A stretch of DNA of 64,000 bases, from NCBI GenBank assembly GCA_016702305.1, contig JADJEH010000001.1, positions 682,001-746,000 of the forward strand, written 5' to 3'. Below the pieces are notes generated by a model. It searched no databases and was not told the origin of the DNA. It was given only the letters and a program-made list of their open reading frames with translations. The DNA comes from a bacterium. Lineage in GTDB: Bacteria; Electryoneota; RPQS01. Positions 49,919 through 59,725 of the stretch are shown piece by piece. Position 1 is the first letter of the stretch, and every line of letters begins with the position of its first letter. The position numbers and the translations under genes were made by a program.

Positions 49919-51316
49919 TTGGCGACTCCGGACGGAAAGTTCACTTATGACCGGCGGTTGGATTCGACGTTCGTTTTTGGCCACGTCATGGGCTACCAGC
50001 CTGGAATGTCCTTGACCTGCATGGGTCAGCCGCTGAATTTGACGACGGATGGCGCGTTCTTGGCATTTGTTCCGATTCCGTGGGAAGCTGAAACATTAGG
50101 CTGGTCGTTCGCTCTAACTAATGTAGGGGCAGGCATTTCAGGGCTGTTCTTCCCGTATGAGCCGGCCCCTGAGGCAACCGACCCGGTCTGGCAGGAGCTG
50201 GACGGGGTGGTTGGTTTTGTGGTCAATGACCCGACGTCACACACGCGAACGGTACCGGGGGGAAGTTACCATTTGTTTCCCAGTGTGGGAACAGAGTTGG
50301 CCGTCAACGCTGTTACAGAGAAGTGGGCGCGGTTTGAATTGGGTGAGGGCCGGACAGGAGCCATCGAACGTCGGTTTGTGGACAGCACGGGCGTCATCGC
50401 GCCGGGCTATGCTACGTTGGGTAACGGCCAGGTCGGTCCGGTGTCAACAACCAAGTTGCGTTCAACGGTCGGTGTGGAGTTTGCCGTCAGTGGGCGGACC
50501 CTTAATGAGGTGCAAACAAGTCCGGACGGCCGCGAGGTCTTGATCACGCTCTTTCAAACACGAGCGGCCATAGATCGAATTCGATACATCGGCGCCGCAC
50601 GCGAGTTCATCGAGGACATCACGTGGTCGCAAGGCGCGGAGACCCTGACGTTGCGTGTGCTCGTTCGGCATCGCAGTTTGGTAGGCTATCGGGTTGAGGC
50701 GAGTGATTCGACATGGACGCTGAATCTCGATTTTTCAAGTGACAACGCTGACCGTTTACGCGGGAAGACGATTGTGCTTGATCCGGGACATGGCGGAACC
50801 GCCGACGGAGCGATCGGTCCGCGCGGCTCGAAGGAGAAGGATGTTGTCTTACGTTGGTCCGAGGTCCTTACCGACGTTTTGCGGGCCAATGGCGCGGTTG
50901 TTTACCGCACCCGCGAGGCCGATGTAGCCATGGACTTGCATGAACGGGCGAATTTCGCGCGCCTACACAACACCGATGCGTTCTTGAGTTTGCATGCTAA
51001 CGCGTTGCCTGACGGAGAGAATCCGTTCGAGCGCCGCGGTTGCGGTACATATTACTATCAATCTCTGAGCCGGGGCCTCGCAGAGACGGTGCACGAGGCG
51101 ATTCTGTCGCGCACCGGTTTGGCCGATGATGGAGTTTTCGACGCAAATTTCGCCGTGGTTCGTCCCACGGATTTCCCCGCGGTGCTTATCGAGGCCGCGT
51201 ACATTATGCACCCCGATGAAGAGCTGCTGCTGAGCGACGACCAGTTCCTGCGTCAACTGTCGCGCGGAGTTACAGACGGGCTCGTCAAGTTTTTCAGCAA
51301 GGTTCCCGCGAGGTAG
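49919..51316 (+). CDS. N-acetylmuramoyl-L-alanine amidase (second copy; 5' end disrupted)
   Basis: A 465-residue open frame from a TTG at 49919. Residues about 1-280 are a beta-rich region seen in FCB-type amidases (STFVFGHVMGY near residue 17; GTELAVNAVTEKWARFE). Residues about 283-460 are the Amidase_3 catalytic domain: VLDPGHGGTADGA with zinc His, KEKD glutamate, LSLHANALPDG with the second His, and the catalytic Glu in LIEAAYIM. No signal peptide lies in frame, although one lies in the frame ahead at 49845-49915. Either a one-base deletion inactivates export or the sequence has an error. It differs from the amidase at 2023 in its N-terminal domain. Confidence 0.85.
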   Translation: MATPDGKFTYDRRLDSTFVFGHVMGYQPGMSLTCMGQPLNLTTDGAFLAFVPIPWEAETLGWSFALTNVGAGISGLFFPYEPAPEATDPVWQELDGVVGFVVNDPTSHTRTVPGGSYHLFPSVGTELAVNAVTEKWARFELGEGRTGAIERRFVDSTGVIAPGYATLGNGQVGPVSTTKLRSTVGVEFAVSGRTLNEVQTSPDGREVLITLFQTRAAIDRIRYIGAAREFIEDITWSQGAETLTLRVLVRHRSLVGYRVEASDSTWTLNLDFSSDNADRLRGKTIVLDPGHGGTADGAIGPRGSKEKDVVLRWSEVLTDVLRANGAVVYRTREADVAMDLHERANFARLHNTDAFLSLHANALPDGENPFERRGCGTYYYQSLSRGLAETVHEAILSRTGLADDGVFDANFAVVRPTDFPAVLIEAAYIMHPDEELLLSDDQFLRQLSRGVTDGLVKFFSKVPAR

Positions 51317-51319
51317 AGA

Positions 51320-51796
51320 TTGGAGAAACAGTATTTGTCCCGGGCCGGCATGGAAAAGCTGCAGGCCGAACTCAATGAGTGGAAGTACGTCAAGCGGCCC
51401 GAAATGGTCAAGCAACTGCAAGTCGCGCGCGAGCACGGTGACCTGTCAGAGAATGCTGAATACCATGCCGCCAAGGAAGAGCTGGCGCGAATTGATGCAA
51501 AAATTCACAAGCTCGAAGCCATGATGCATTCCGCCATTATGATTGACTCGAGTAAAATCGTCGCTGACCAAGTGCGGTTGCTCACTCGCGTCAAAGTGCT
51601 CGATCCGAAAAAGAAGTCGGAACGGATGTTTACAATCGTTTCGCCGGCTGAAGCCAACCCCGCGGAAGGCCGAATCAGCCATCTTTCACCCATCGGCCAA
51701 GGCTTAATGGGAGCCAAGGTCGGGGATAGCGTGGAAATCACAATTCCATCTGGTGTCGTGGAATGGACAATCCTGGAAATCTTTCCGCTGGAATGA
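51320..51796 (+). CDS. greA: Transcription elongation factor GreA
   Basis: Rescues backtracked RNA polymerase by transcript cleavage. The 158-residue protein starts with TTG (MEKQYLSRAGMEKLQAEL) 3 nt after the amidase stop. The coiled-coil domain covers residues 1-75 with the tip acidic pair in ARIDAKIHK's upstream loop (HGDLSENAEYHAAKEE), and the globular FKBP-like domain with MFTIVSPAEANP and ISHLSPIGQGLMGAKVGD completes it. Confidence 0.96.
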   Translation: MEKQYLSRAGMEKLQAELNEWKYVKRPEMVKQLQVAREHGDLSENAEYHAAKEELARIDAKIHKLEAMMHSAIMIDSSKIVADQVRLLTRVKVLDPKKKSERMFTIVSPAEANPAEGRISHLSPIGQGLMGAKVGDSVEITIPSGVVEWTILEIFPLE

Positions 51797-51803
51797 GCGG
51801 TAG

Positions 51804-51813
51804 AAAGGAAGAG
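51804..51813 (+). promoter_or_regulatory. Ribosome-binding site that sets the start of the PspC gene
   Basis: AAAGGAAGAG lies 7 nt (from AGGA) before the ATG at 51817 and supports that start over the in-frame ATG at 51793 that overlaps greA. Confidence 0.6.
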
Positions 51814-51816
51814 CCC

Positions 51817-52479
51817 ATGGAAGGCACAGTCAGACGGTTGACCCGTTCCACACGCGAACGCGTTTTCGCGGGAGTGTGCGGCGGTGCGGCAGCGTATCTG
51901 GGAATTGACCCTGCGCTTACTCGTATCGTGTTTGTGGCGATTACTCTGATTACCGGTGTGGGACCGGGCGTATTGGTCTACCTGGCCGCGTGGGCGCTCG
52001 TGCCCGAAAGTGACGGCACACGGGTCACCTCGAGCACGACCGGTAATCGGCGGATCATGGCCTTTATGCTGCTGGCGATCGGTCTGCTCGGCCTGGGAGT
52101 GGCGACCATTCTCCGCGAAGAGAACGAAAGCTCCGCAGCCTTCCTCGGCCCAATAGTGGTAATTGTGTTAGCCGCCGTTCTCCTGGCGAAGAAAGGCGAC
52201 GCTACCGCCAATCTCGATACCTACACGATGGAGGGAACGAACATGAGCGGTGAATCGAGCGAGCCGCGGCGCCTCTTGCGGACGGCCAATGACAAGAAAA
52301 TCGCGGGCATCTGCGGCGGATTCGGTTCGTATTTCAAAGTGGATCCGACGCTCGTGCGCGTGTTGTGGATTCTGGCGGTTTTCCTGAGTGCCGGCGTGGC
52401 ACTCCTGCTCTACCTCATTCTCTGGATTGTCATGCCGCTTGACATTGATCCGGATACTCTGTCCAGTCGTTCAACGTAA
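51817..52479 (+). CDS. Membrane protein with two PspC domains
   Basis: A 220-residue protein. The first PspC domain is at about residues 4-66 (LTRSTRERVFAGVCGGAAAYLGIDP and a helix), followed by two central helices (MAFMLLAIGLLGLGVATIL; AAFLGPIVVIVLAAVLLAKK), then a second PspC domain at about 150-208 (DKKIAGICGGFGSYFKVDP and LLLYLILWIVMPLD). PspC proteins take part in phage-shock-like membrane stress responses. Two tandem copies in one chain are less usual. An in-frame ATG at 52243 behind GAGGGA could express the second domain alone. Start chosen at 51817 for the Shine-Dalgarno. Confidence 0.85.
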   Translation: MEGTVRRLTRSTRERVFAGVCGGAAAYLGIDPALTRIVFVAITLITGVGPGVLVYLAAWALVPESDGTRVTSSTTGNRRIMAFMLLAIGLLGLGVATILREENESSAAFLGPIVVIVLAAVLLAKKGDATANLDTYTMEGTNMSGESSEPRRLLRTANDKKIAGICGGFGSYFKVDPTLVRVLWILAVFLSAGVALLLYLILWIVMPLDIDPDTLSSRST

Positions 52480-52487
52480 GGAACTGC

Positions 52488-54281
<1,794 letters not shown>

Positions 54282-54338
54282 CGGGGCCGGAACGAATCGT
54301 CGTCCGATTTTTCAAAAGCAGCAGGTAAGAGAGCAGGA

Positions 54339-55106
54339 ATGGCTGATGTATCCGGCGCTGTCGAGCGGCCCGCAACTGAGATCAAAGGCAAGAGTTCGGT
54401 CAGAGAGTGGTCGGAGTTTTTCATCACGTTGGTCGTGATGGTTTTCTTCATTCGTGTCACCACGGTCGAAGCGTTTCGAATTCCCACAGGATCCATGGAA
54501 AATACGCTGCTTGTGGGCGATTTTCTATTGGTAAACAAATTCGTGTACGGTATTCGCACGCCTGAATGGATTGGCATTCCGTTCACGGAGATTGGCTTTG
54601 ATATTCCTTGGACCCGGTTGCCCGCGCCGTCAAAGGTCGAGCCCGGCGACATCGTTGTATTTAAGTTCTCTAAGGATATTTTTCGCTTCCCTGAGGATCG
54701 CTCGGTCAACTACATCAAACGCTGCGTCGCCGGACCGGGCCAAACGCTGGAGATCAAGGATCGCGTTCTGTACGTTGACGGAAAAGTCGTCAGCAATCCG
54801 CCAGAGTCGAAATTCACGGCGCCATCTATCATTCGGCCGGGCCTCGCTGAACCGCGCATTTTTAATCCGCAAGGCGAAGCGTGGAACCATGACAACTTCG
54901 GTCCCCTGACCGTCCCAGCGGGTTGCTATTTCATGATGGGTGACAATCGTGACAATTCACTGGATTCCCGCTATTGGGGTTTCCTCAAAGAAGAAGATAT
55001 TGTCGGCAAGGCGCTGATTATCTACTTTAGCTGGGACAAGAACCAAGGACTGTCGAAATTCTATAAGTCGGTGCGGTTCAGCCGGATCGGCGATTGGATC
55101 GAGTGA
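54339..55106 (+). CDS. lepB: Signal peptidase I
   Basis: Membrane-bound Ser/Lys protease that removes signal peptides outside the cytoplasmic membrane. In its 255 residues one N-terminal helix (FFITLVVMVFFIRVTTV, about 28-44) precedes the catalytic serine in RIPTGSMENTLLVGD and the general-base lysine in NYIKRCVAGPGQ near residue 130; box E GDNRDNSLDSRYWG is near residue 203. A terminator follows 21 nt downstream and ends the long plus-strand run. Confidence 0.97.
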   Translation: MADVSGAVERPATEIKGKSSVREWSEFFITLVVMVFFIRVTTVEAFRIPTGSMENTLLVGDFLLVNKFVYGIRTPEWIGIPFTEIGFDIPWTRLPAPSKVEPGDIVVFKFSKDIFRFPEDRSVNYIKRCVAGPGQTLEIKDRVLYVDGKVVSNPPESKFTAPSIIRPGLAEPRIFNPQGEAWNHDNFGPLTVPAGCYFMMGDNRDNSLDSRYWGFLKEEDIVGKALIIYFSWDKNQGLSKFYKSVRFSRIGDWIE

Positions 55107-55127
55107 CGCTAAGAAAACGTAATTAAA

Positions 55128-55159
55128 AAGCGGGCCGACTTGTGAAAGTCGGCCCGCTT
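55128..55159. terminator. Bidirectional intrinsic terminator between lepB and the four-gene membrane cluster
   Basis: A perfect 14-bp inverted repeat (AAGCGGGCCGACTT, loop GTGA, complement) flanked by A and T runs, between convergent units. Confidence 0.92.
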
Positions 55160-55182
55160 GTGTTTTGGCAGAAGACCGCCGC

Positions 55183-55839
55183 TTAAGACGCGACTTTGAG
55201 CCAGTCTACGAAGAGGAAGTAGAACCGGTCGAACAGCAGTGCGATACGGGTCATAACCGTATAACCGTAGCCAGCGCCGAATCCGATCATTAAGAGCGTC
55301 GTCCCAGTTGTCGCTACGTGCCTGAAGCCGCCCTTATGTTCTACCGAGAAGAAGAAGTAGAACAGCACACAGACCAGGCCGATCGTGAATAGAGGGTTGT
55401 CAAGCATGCCCAAAAACGTCAGCACGCCGGGTTCGCTGCCAAACTTCGCGGCAGCGGCCGGCTTGAACACCGGAATTAGACTTGCTTGCACCTGCAGGAC
55501 CATGTCGCCGGATGCAAATCCGATCACCGCGAGGCCGGCATAGGTGCCAATAATCACCGACAACGGCCAGCGAGAAACCCAACCCATGGATTGCGAGAAT
55601 CGGGTGAATAGTGCCAATCCCAGAAGCAGCGGTACGATGAGCCAATAGTCCGTGCCCGCCGTCAACGGCCGCCACAAATTCGGCAGGAATACGTTGTAGA
55701 ATTCTGTGCACACAACGTAGCCAGCCGCAATTCCGACGAAGAAATGCTCGGCAATCTTATAGAGTGGGTTGTCATTGTACAGGAAGCTCAAGACAGCGAT
55801 TGTCGCCAGCCCCGCCACGGATAACCAGAAGAAATCCAT
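55183..55839 (-). CDS. Six-helix membrane protein of unknown function (cluster gene 4)
   Basis: A 218-residue hydrophobic protein with about six membrane helices (residues about 4-20, 30-50, 65-82, 91-112, 145-166, 174-195) and a C-terminal amphipathic end (RFYFLFVDWLKV). Polar motifs inside or next to helices are YKIAEHFFVG near residue 29 and MLDNPLFTIG near 143. I do not recognise a named family. It starts 3 nt after the gene upstream, so it is the last member of a four-gene unit (55183-58576) that ends at the strong terminator at 55128. It may be the channel or scaffold part of a complex with its neighbours. Confidence 0.75.
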   Translation of the reverse strand: MDFFWLSVAGLATIAVLSFLYNDNPLYKIAEHFFVGIAAGYVVCTEFYNVFLPNLWRPLTAGTDYWLIVPLLLGLALFTRFSQSMGWVSRWPLSVIIGTYAGLAVIGFASGDMVLQVQASLIPVFKPAAAAKFGSEPGVLTFLGMLDNPLFTIGLVCVLFYFFFSVEHKGGFRHVATTGTTLLMIGFGAGYGYTVMTRIALLFDRFYFLFVDWLKVAS

Positions 55840-55842
55840 AAG

Positions 55843-56685
55843 TTACAGTCTTCTCCCTTTCTCGCGGCGCACGAAGAAATAGACTACATTTCCGAATAGA
55901 ATGAAGGCGATGATCACGAAGTGCCCCATTGTCTGGCCGTCCATCGCCGTAACGGCCAGTCCGGGTGTCTTGATCAGAGCTTCATACTCCGCCGCTCCGG
56001 TGATTCCCGTCAGCAATCCGAGAAGCTGCCCGCTTTGGAAGTAGGCCGAGTACTCGGGAACTGAGACGGCCGACGAGCCGCTTAACATGGGAATATCAAA
56101 GCGCGTCGTAACGTATTGAACGTACTCCTTCGTGCCCGGATAGCCCGCCGACACGTTGATCAGCACGTCAAATTGCGTGTAGTTTTCGACGCCCGACATG
56201 ATCGGAAGGCTGTCCACCGGTGTCCCGTAAAAGTCCACAGGAAAAGTCCGGCGAATGGATTTGCCCATGGCGACCATTACCGCTTCACGGCCCTCTTTCA
56301 ATCCGAGATAGGCGTAGTCCACACCGTAGTGGCGGCCATACTTGTCGCGGCAGATCTCATTGACATTGCGCTCAATGAGTGCCGGAGCGGTAGACCAGAG
56401 CGTGATCACAACCGGCCGATGGCCATGCTGCATCAAGTGGTCGAGCACGGACAAGCACATCGGATTCAATTCAGCCAGTGCGCCGGGATCATAGTCGAAC
56501 GAGCACAGGACGCGCGACCCCGGCGGCAGCTTTTCTATATATTCATAGAAAGCCCGCACCGGAGGCGTTGTCTTAGGTGTTAATCCCAATTTGAAAAACA
56601 GCGGCGTCGCGACTGCAATGGCCATCGCCAGGAAGACCCAGCGGCGGTCGAGTTTCTCGAGCTTCTGTAGTGTAGTCATGGCCAT
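55843..56685 (-). CDS. Membrane-anchored protein with alpha/beta periplasmic domain, unknown function (cluster gene 3)
   Basis: A 280-residue protein with one helix near each end (about 15-33 and 253-273). A basic N-terminus and RREKGRRL at the end suggest that both tips lie inside and that the 215-residue domain between lies outside. That domain has Rossmann-like beta-alpha units (GSRVLCSFDYDPGALAEL; HRPVVITLWSTAPALIE; FDVLINVSAGYPGT; IPMLSGSSAVSVPEY), as in ligand-binding or nucleotide-like folds, but I see no known motif. It follows the gene upstream by 7 nt. No assignment is possible from sequence alone. Confidence 0.75.
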   Translation of the reverse strand: MAMTTLQKLEKLDRRWVFLAMAIAVATPLFFKLGLTPKTTPPVRAFYEYIEKLPPGSRVLCSFDYDPGALAELNPMCLSVLDHLMQHGHRPVVITLWSTAPALIERNVNEICRDKYGRHYGVDYAYLGLKEGREAVMVAMGKSIRRTFPVDFYGTPVDSLPIMSGVENYTQFDVLINVSAGYPGTKEYVQYVTTRFDIPMLSGSSAVSVPEYSAYFQSGQLLGLLTGITGAAEYEALIKTPGLAVTAMDGQTMGHFVIIAFILFGNVVYFFVRREKGRRL

Positions 56686-56692
56686 CTGCTCG

Positions 56693-57316
56693 TCACTCCC
56701 GTCCGAGGTAGCTGCGTTCGATTCCGAGAATCACTTTGAGACCCGTGGCAATGGCTCCAAGAGCCGCGCCAATCAAGATGCCGCGCTGCGCAACGGCGTT
56801 CGGTACGTTCATAATCCAGTCCACGACTCCGGGCAGGTCTTCCCAGATCATATGGCTGATCGGAATCCGCCCGAGCATGACGACCAGTGCCGTGATCGCC
56901 AGCACGGAGGCCTGCCAAGTCCGCACGCGAAAGGCGCGAAAGGCCGCCGATGCAATGAAGAAAGCCAGGGATGCGTACATCGTCGAGGCCAACGGCACGT
57001 ACGTGCTCGTGAACAACCTGTCGTTAGTCCATGACCCTTCCTTAATGCCGTAGAGCATACCGGGTATCAGCATCAGGAAGAACGCCACAACAAGGACCAA
57101 CTTGTAGAGCCAGCCCGGTCCGCGTCTATATACCAATTCCCCGTTGATACGAAGAATATTGGCGGAGCCCAATACGTAGGAAAACGAAATCACAATGATC
57201 GCCCAGTTCTGCAACCGATTGGCAATATCGTTCACCGCTGGATGCGGAATGAAGAACTGTACGATCATGAATACGCCGAAGACCAGCGTGATCAGAATCG
57301 GAATTTCTCTTTTCAT
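56693..57316 (-). CDS. Six-helix membrane protein of unknown function (cluster gene 2)
   Basis: A 207-residue protein with about six helices (residues about 5-24, 36-54, 72-90, 104-124, 134-150, 175-195). The loop GELVYRRGPGWLYK near residue 60 and the ending IERSYLGRE are basic and probably inside. The polar loop GMLYGIKEGSWTNDRLFTS follows helix 3. No known family recognised. It has the same general size and helix count as cluster gene 4 but no obvious sequence match to it. It lies 18 nt after cluster gene 1 and 7 nt before cluster gene 3. Confidence 0.75.
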   Translation of the reverse strand: MKREIPILITLVFGVFMIVQFFIPHPAVNDIANRLQNWAIIVISFSYVLGSANILRINGELVYRRGPGWLYKLVLVVAFFLMLIPGMLYGIKEGSWTNDRLFTSTYVPLASTMYASLAFFIASAAFRAFRVRTWQASVLAITALVVMLGRIPISHMIWEDLPGVVDWIMNVPNAVAQRGILIGAALGAIATGLKVILGIERSYLGRE

Positions 57317-57334
57317 TGCTTGGAGTACCCGCGG

Positions 57335-58576
57335 CTATATGACTTGGAACCAGGAGCGCAGGAACTGCACGCCAAAAATTTCGAGCACCATCGAGGCCAG
57401 CAGACATGCTATCAGGAAGGCCTTCATGTAGTCCGTGGCCTTCAATGTCCCCATCATGTCCAGATCGCGCGTAACGAGCGCGCTCGTCGCAAAATACTCT
57501 TCACCGATCAGCGTATAGTCACAGGCTACCACAAAGAACGGGAGCTGATGAGTATTGGCTGTTCCGGCTATCTGGATTGCGCCGGAGGTGAATCCGACTT
57601 CCGAGAGAATGAGCGACTCCGCGAAGAAGGCGCCAAGGAAAAAGTGCGCCGCAGTCTTTTCGCGCATCATGATGCCGGTTGTGCCGCTTGTGAAGGCAAA
57701 CTGCTCGTCCGACAGGTAGCGAATATTGTCCGCAACATAAGCATCCGGCCGACCGGCGTTGAGGAAGCCCTGCTTGACAGATTCCTCGGCTACCGTGACC
57801 ATAAACGCACGATTCAGCGGAACGATAATCGGAATGTCGTAGGTCGCCGCCTTGGAGGCTACCGATGTCAGCAATTGGATCGAAGCGATCGTCTGAATAT
57901 TCTCGATATTTTGAGTTCCGGGCACGTACAGAACGGGTTTACCCAGCTCGGTGGCCCGGCCGATGGCTTCATCAATCGCGGCAATCCCCGCGATGCGGCG
58001 AAACGTCAATGGTGCCCCAGCCCGAGCACGCTTGACCATGATCATCACCATCGCATAGAACAGCACGACCATAAGAAATATGTTCAGCCGGTTCCAGTTG
58101 AACCAGGCCGACCGCGGGATTGTCGGGCCGACCACCACCGACTCGCTTAGGCGTAGCCGCTTGACGAACGCGACCGTCACACTGTCCGGTCGGCTGCTGT
58201 CCGGCACGGCGAGCATTGTCGAGTCCACGGCCACGACTTTAACGAAGTAGGGGATGTCCTCTTCAATCTTCCAACCGTCGCCGCTTGATATGAACGCCTC
58301 TGTGGCCCTACTGTCTGTTGTGGCCATGATTTGATAGGGTCCAACCGCTGCTTGCGCAGCCATGACGCGGTATCCATAAATAGTGAATCCGACCTGGGAG
58401 GTCGGAGTCCAGCGCACGTGCAGCCCTTCACCACCGTCATTCGCAACGTCCTCCACGGTGACCGGACTCGGCGCAGCGCCCTGGCCGACAATCGTGATCA
58501 CGGAGTCCGTTTGCGCCTGTACACCGATGTGGCACATCAGGACGAGCAAGAGTAGATATGCGGCCTTATGGGGCAT
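57335..58576 (-). CDS. Fibronectin-III plus DUF6754-like membrane protein (cluster gene 1)
   Basis: A 413-residue protein. After a signal peptide (1-21) comes a fibronectin type III-like domain (about 35-125: GLHVRWTPTS, FTIYGYRVM, PYFVKVVAVDS), then a membrane helix (IFLMVVLFYAMVMIM, about 170-185) followed by basic KRARAGAPLTFRR, which puts the next domain inside. That domain (about 195-385) has AAIDEAIGRATELGKPVLYVPG, IIVPLNRAFMV, YLSDEQFAFTSG and FVVACDYTLIGEEYFATSA, and resembles DUF6754 as I remember it. A last helix (FLIACLLASMVLEIFG) follows. It leads the four-gene unit and has its own promoter with a leader of about 110 nt. Confidence 0.75.
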   Translation of the reverse strand: MPHKAAYLLLLVLMCHIGVQAQTDSVITIVGQGAAPSPVTVEDVANDGGEGLHVRWTPTSQVGFTIYGYRVMAAQAAVGPYQIMATTDSRATEAFISSGDGWKIEEDIPYFVKVVAVDSTMLAVPDSSRPDSVTVAFVKRLRLSESVVVGPTIPRSAWFNWNRLNIFLMVVLFYAMVMIMVKRARAGAPLTFRRIAGIAAIDEAIGRATELGKPVLYVPGTQNIENIQTIASIQLLTSVASKAATYDIPIIVPLNRAFMVTVAEESVKQGFLNAGRPDAYVADNIRYLSDEQFAFTSGTTGIMMREKTAAHFFLGAFFAESLILSEVGFTSGAIQIAGTANTHQLPFFVVACDYTLIGEEYFATSALVTRDLDMMGTLKATDYMKAFLIACLLASMVLEIFGVQFLRSWFQVI

Positions 58577-58694
58577 ACATTGTTGTCCAATGGGTTTGCT
58601 ACGGGACCGAGACGGAATCAGTCGAGCGGACGGGAAGGGAATTGCGACAAGAACTGGAGGTGCGGCAGACCGAAGTACAGCCTGAGATAACGAG

Positions 58695-58723
58695 AAATTA
58701 AGGATTTACCGCTGGACTGTCAA
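58695..58723 (-). promoter_or_regulatory. Sigma70-type promoter of the four-gene membrane cluster
   Basis: On the minus strand TTGACA at 58723-58718, 17 bp, TAATTT at 58700-58695. The predicted start is near 58688, giving a leader of about 110 nt before the ATG at 58576. The rest of the 58577-58812 gap shows no reading frame or clear hairpin. Confidence 0.75.
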
Positions 58724-58805
58724 GGGTTTCAATAGCGAACAAAAATTTGGAGCGGCGCGTCCGAAACACGCCACATCCACGAAAATATTCTTAACTTCAT
58801 TATTG

Positions 58806-58833
58806 AAAAAACTTAGGGTGCCCAAATCCCAAG
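58806..58833 (-). terminator. Possible weak terminator overlapping the end of the DUF3108 gene
   Basis: On the minus strand CTTGGG and CCTAAG pair (6 bp, one G-T) around a 10-nt loop that includes the stop codon, directly before TTTTTT. Weak stem, but a good T run and position. Confidence 0.4.
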
Positions 58834-59724
58834 ATCAGGTCGGCCGGACGTTAGCGCCCGGTCCCGTTCCGCGCCACTGATGCCCGGTTTACCTATCCCG
58901 GGTACGAACTCCTCAAGTTCGACAATGAAAGAGCCGAACGATACCTTCGAGGTCATTATGATCGGGATCCGTCGCTCGTCCGCCGTTACCCAGACGAATA
59001 CGCGCGCTTTGCGCTCTTTCTGGAATAGACCGCCACTCTTCAGAACTGGTTCACAAACGAAGCAGTCGAACTCGCCCGCCAACGATTCCACGGTGTCACG
59101 GGCATGCACAATAACCAGTAGGTCGTAGGTCTTATTCACATCGTGCGTGCGAATGGCAATCGTGTCTCCAATGACCAGATCAACGGTCCGCGTGCGGTAA
59201 CCTGCCGACAGGACATCCTGAACACGCGGCTCGACTTTGATCGGCTCCTTCTTGTTGCCCTCATCCCACCAATAGACCAGGCTATCGGCCAGACTATATT
59301 TGACCAGCTTCTCGTCTTTGTAAAAACCTTCCATCAGACGTTTGTGGAACTTGTGACTGTAAACCGAGTCCATGTCCACCCATGTCGTAATGGTGTCACG
59401 CACTTTGAAGACCCAATCGAATCCCTTGGCTGAGCGCGCGCTCGATTGGATACGCCAAGTCCACTGGTCATTGACCTGCACGGTGTCCAACACGTTCAGC
59501 TCGGCTTTGCCTGCCGGAACCGCACTGAAAGAGACATGGTAGACCATTTTTTCGCCGACCGCAAAAGGCAGCGGCAAATCCGGTATTCCGACTGAATCAC
59601 GGCGGATCAATGAGGGCGGCGGAGCGGTTTCAGGACCCGAAAGCTCCTGAGCGCTACTCCACGTTGCACACACCGACAGCAGCACGATCAAGCAGCAAAT
59701 TCTGCGGTATGGTCCCATTCGCAT
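58813..59724 (-). CDS. DUF3108-family secreted protein
   Basis: A 303-residue protein. The ATG at 59724 has GAAAGG 5 nt upstream and opens a proper signal peptide (MRMGPYRRICCLIVLLSV); a longer frame from 59757 only overlaps tsaC. The mature part starts with a Pro-rich stretch (GPETAPPPS), then the DUF3108 core: FAVGEKMVYHVSFSAVPAGKAEL, WTWRIQSSARS, YSHKFHKRLMEGFYKDEK and IPIIMTSKVSFGSFIVEL. Family members are periplasmic or outer-membrane proteins of unknown function, often close to envelope genes. A weak terminator follows. Confidence 0.85.
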   Translation of the reverse strand: MRMGPYRRICCLIVLLSVCATWSSAQELSGPETAPPPSLIRRDSVGIPDLPLPFAVGEKMVYHVSFSAVPAGKAELNVLDTVQVNDQWTWRIQSSARSAKGFDWVFKVRDTITTWVDMDSVYSHKFHKRLMEGFYKDEKLVKYSLADSLVYWWDEGNKKEPIKVEPRVQDVLSAGYRTRTVDLVIGDTIAIRTHDVNKTYDLLVIVHARDTVESLAGEFDCFVCEPVLKSGGLFQKERKARVFVWVTADERRIPIIMTSKVSFGSFIVELEEFVPGIGKPGISGAERDRALTSGRPDLGIWAP

Positions 59725-59725
59725 G

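Noticed and set aside
57242..58150. 302-codon plus-strand frame opposite cluster gene 1
   Set aside because: His/Arg-rich shadow with no ribosome-binding site; the minus-strand gene has signal peptide, helices and a promoter.
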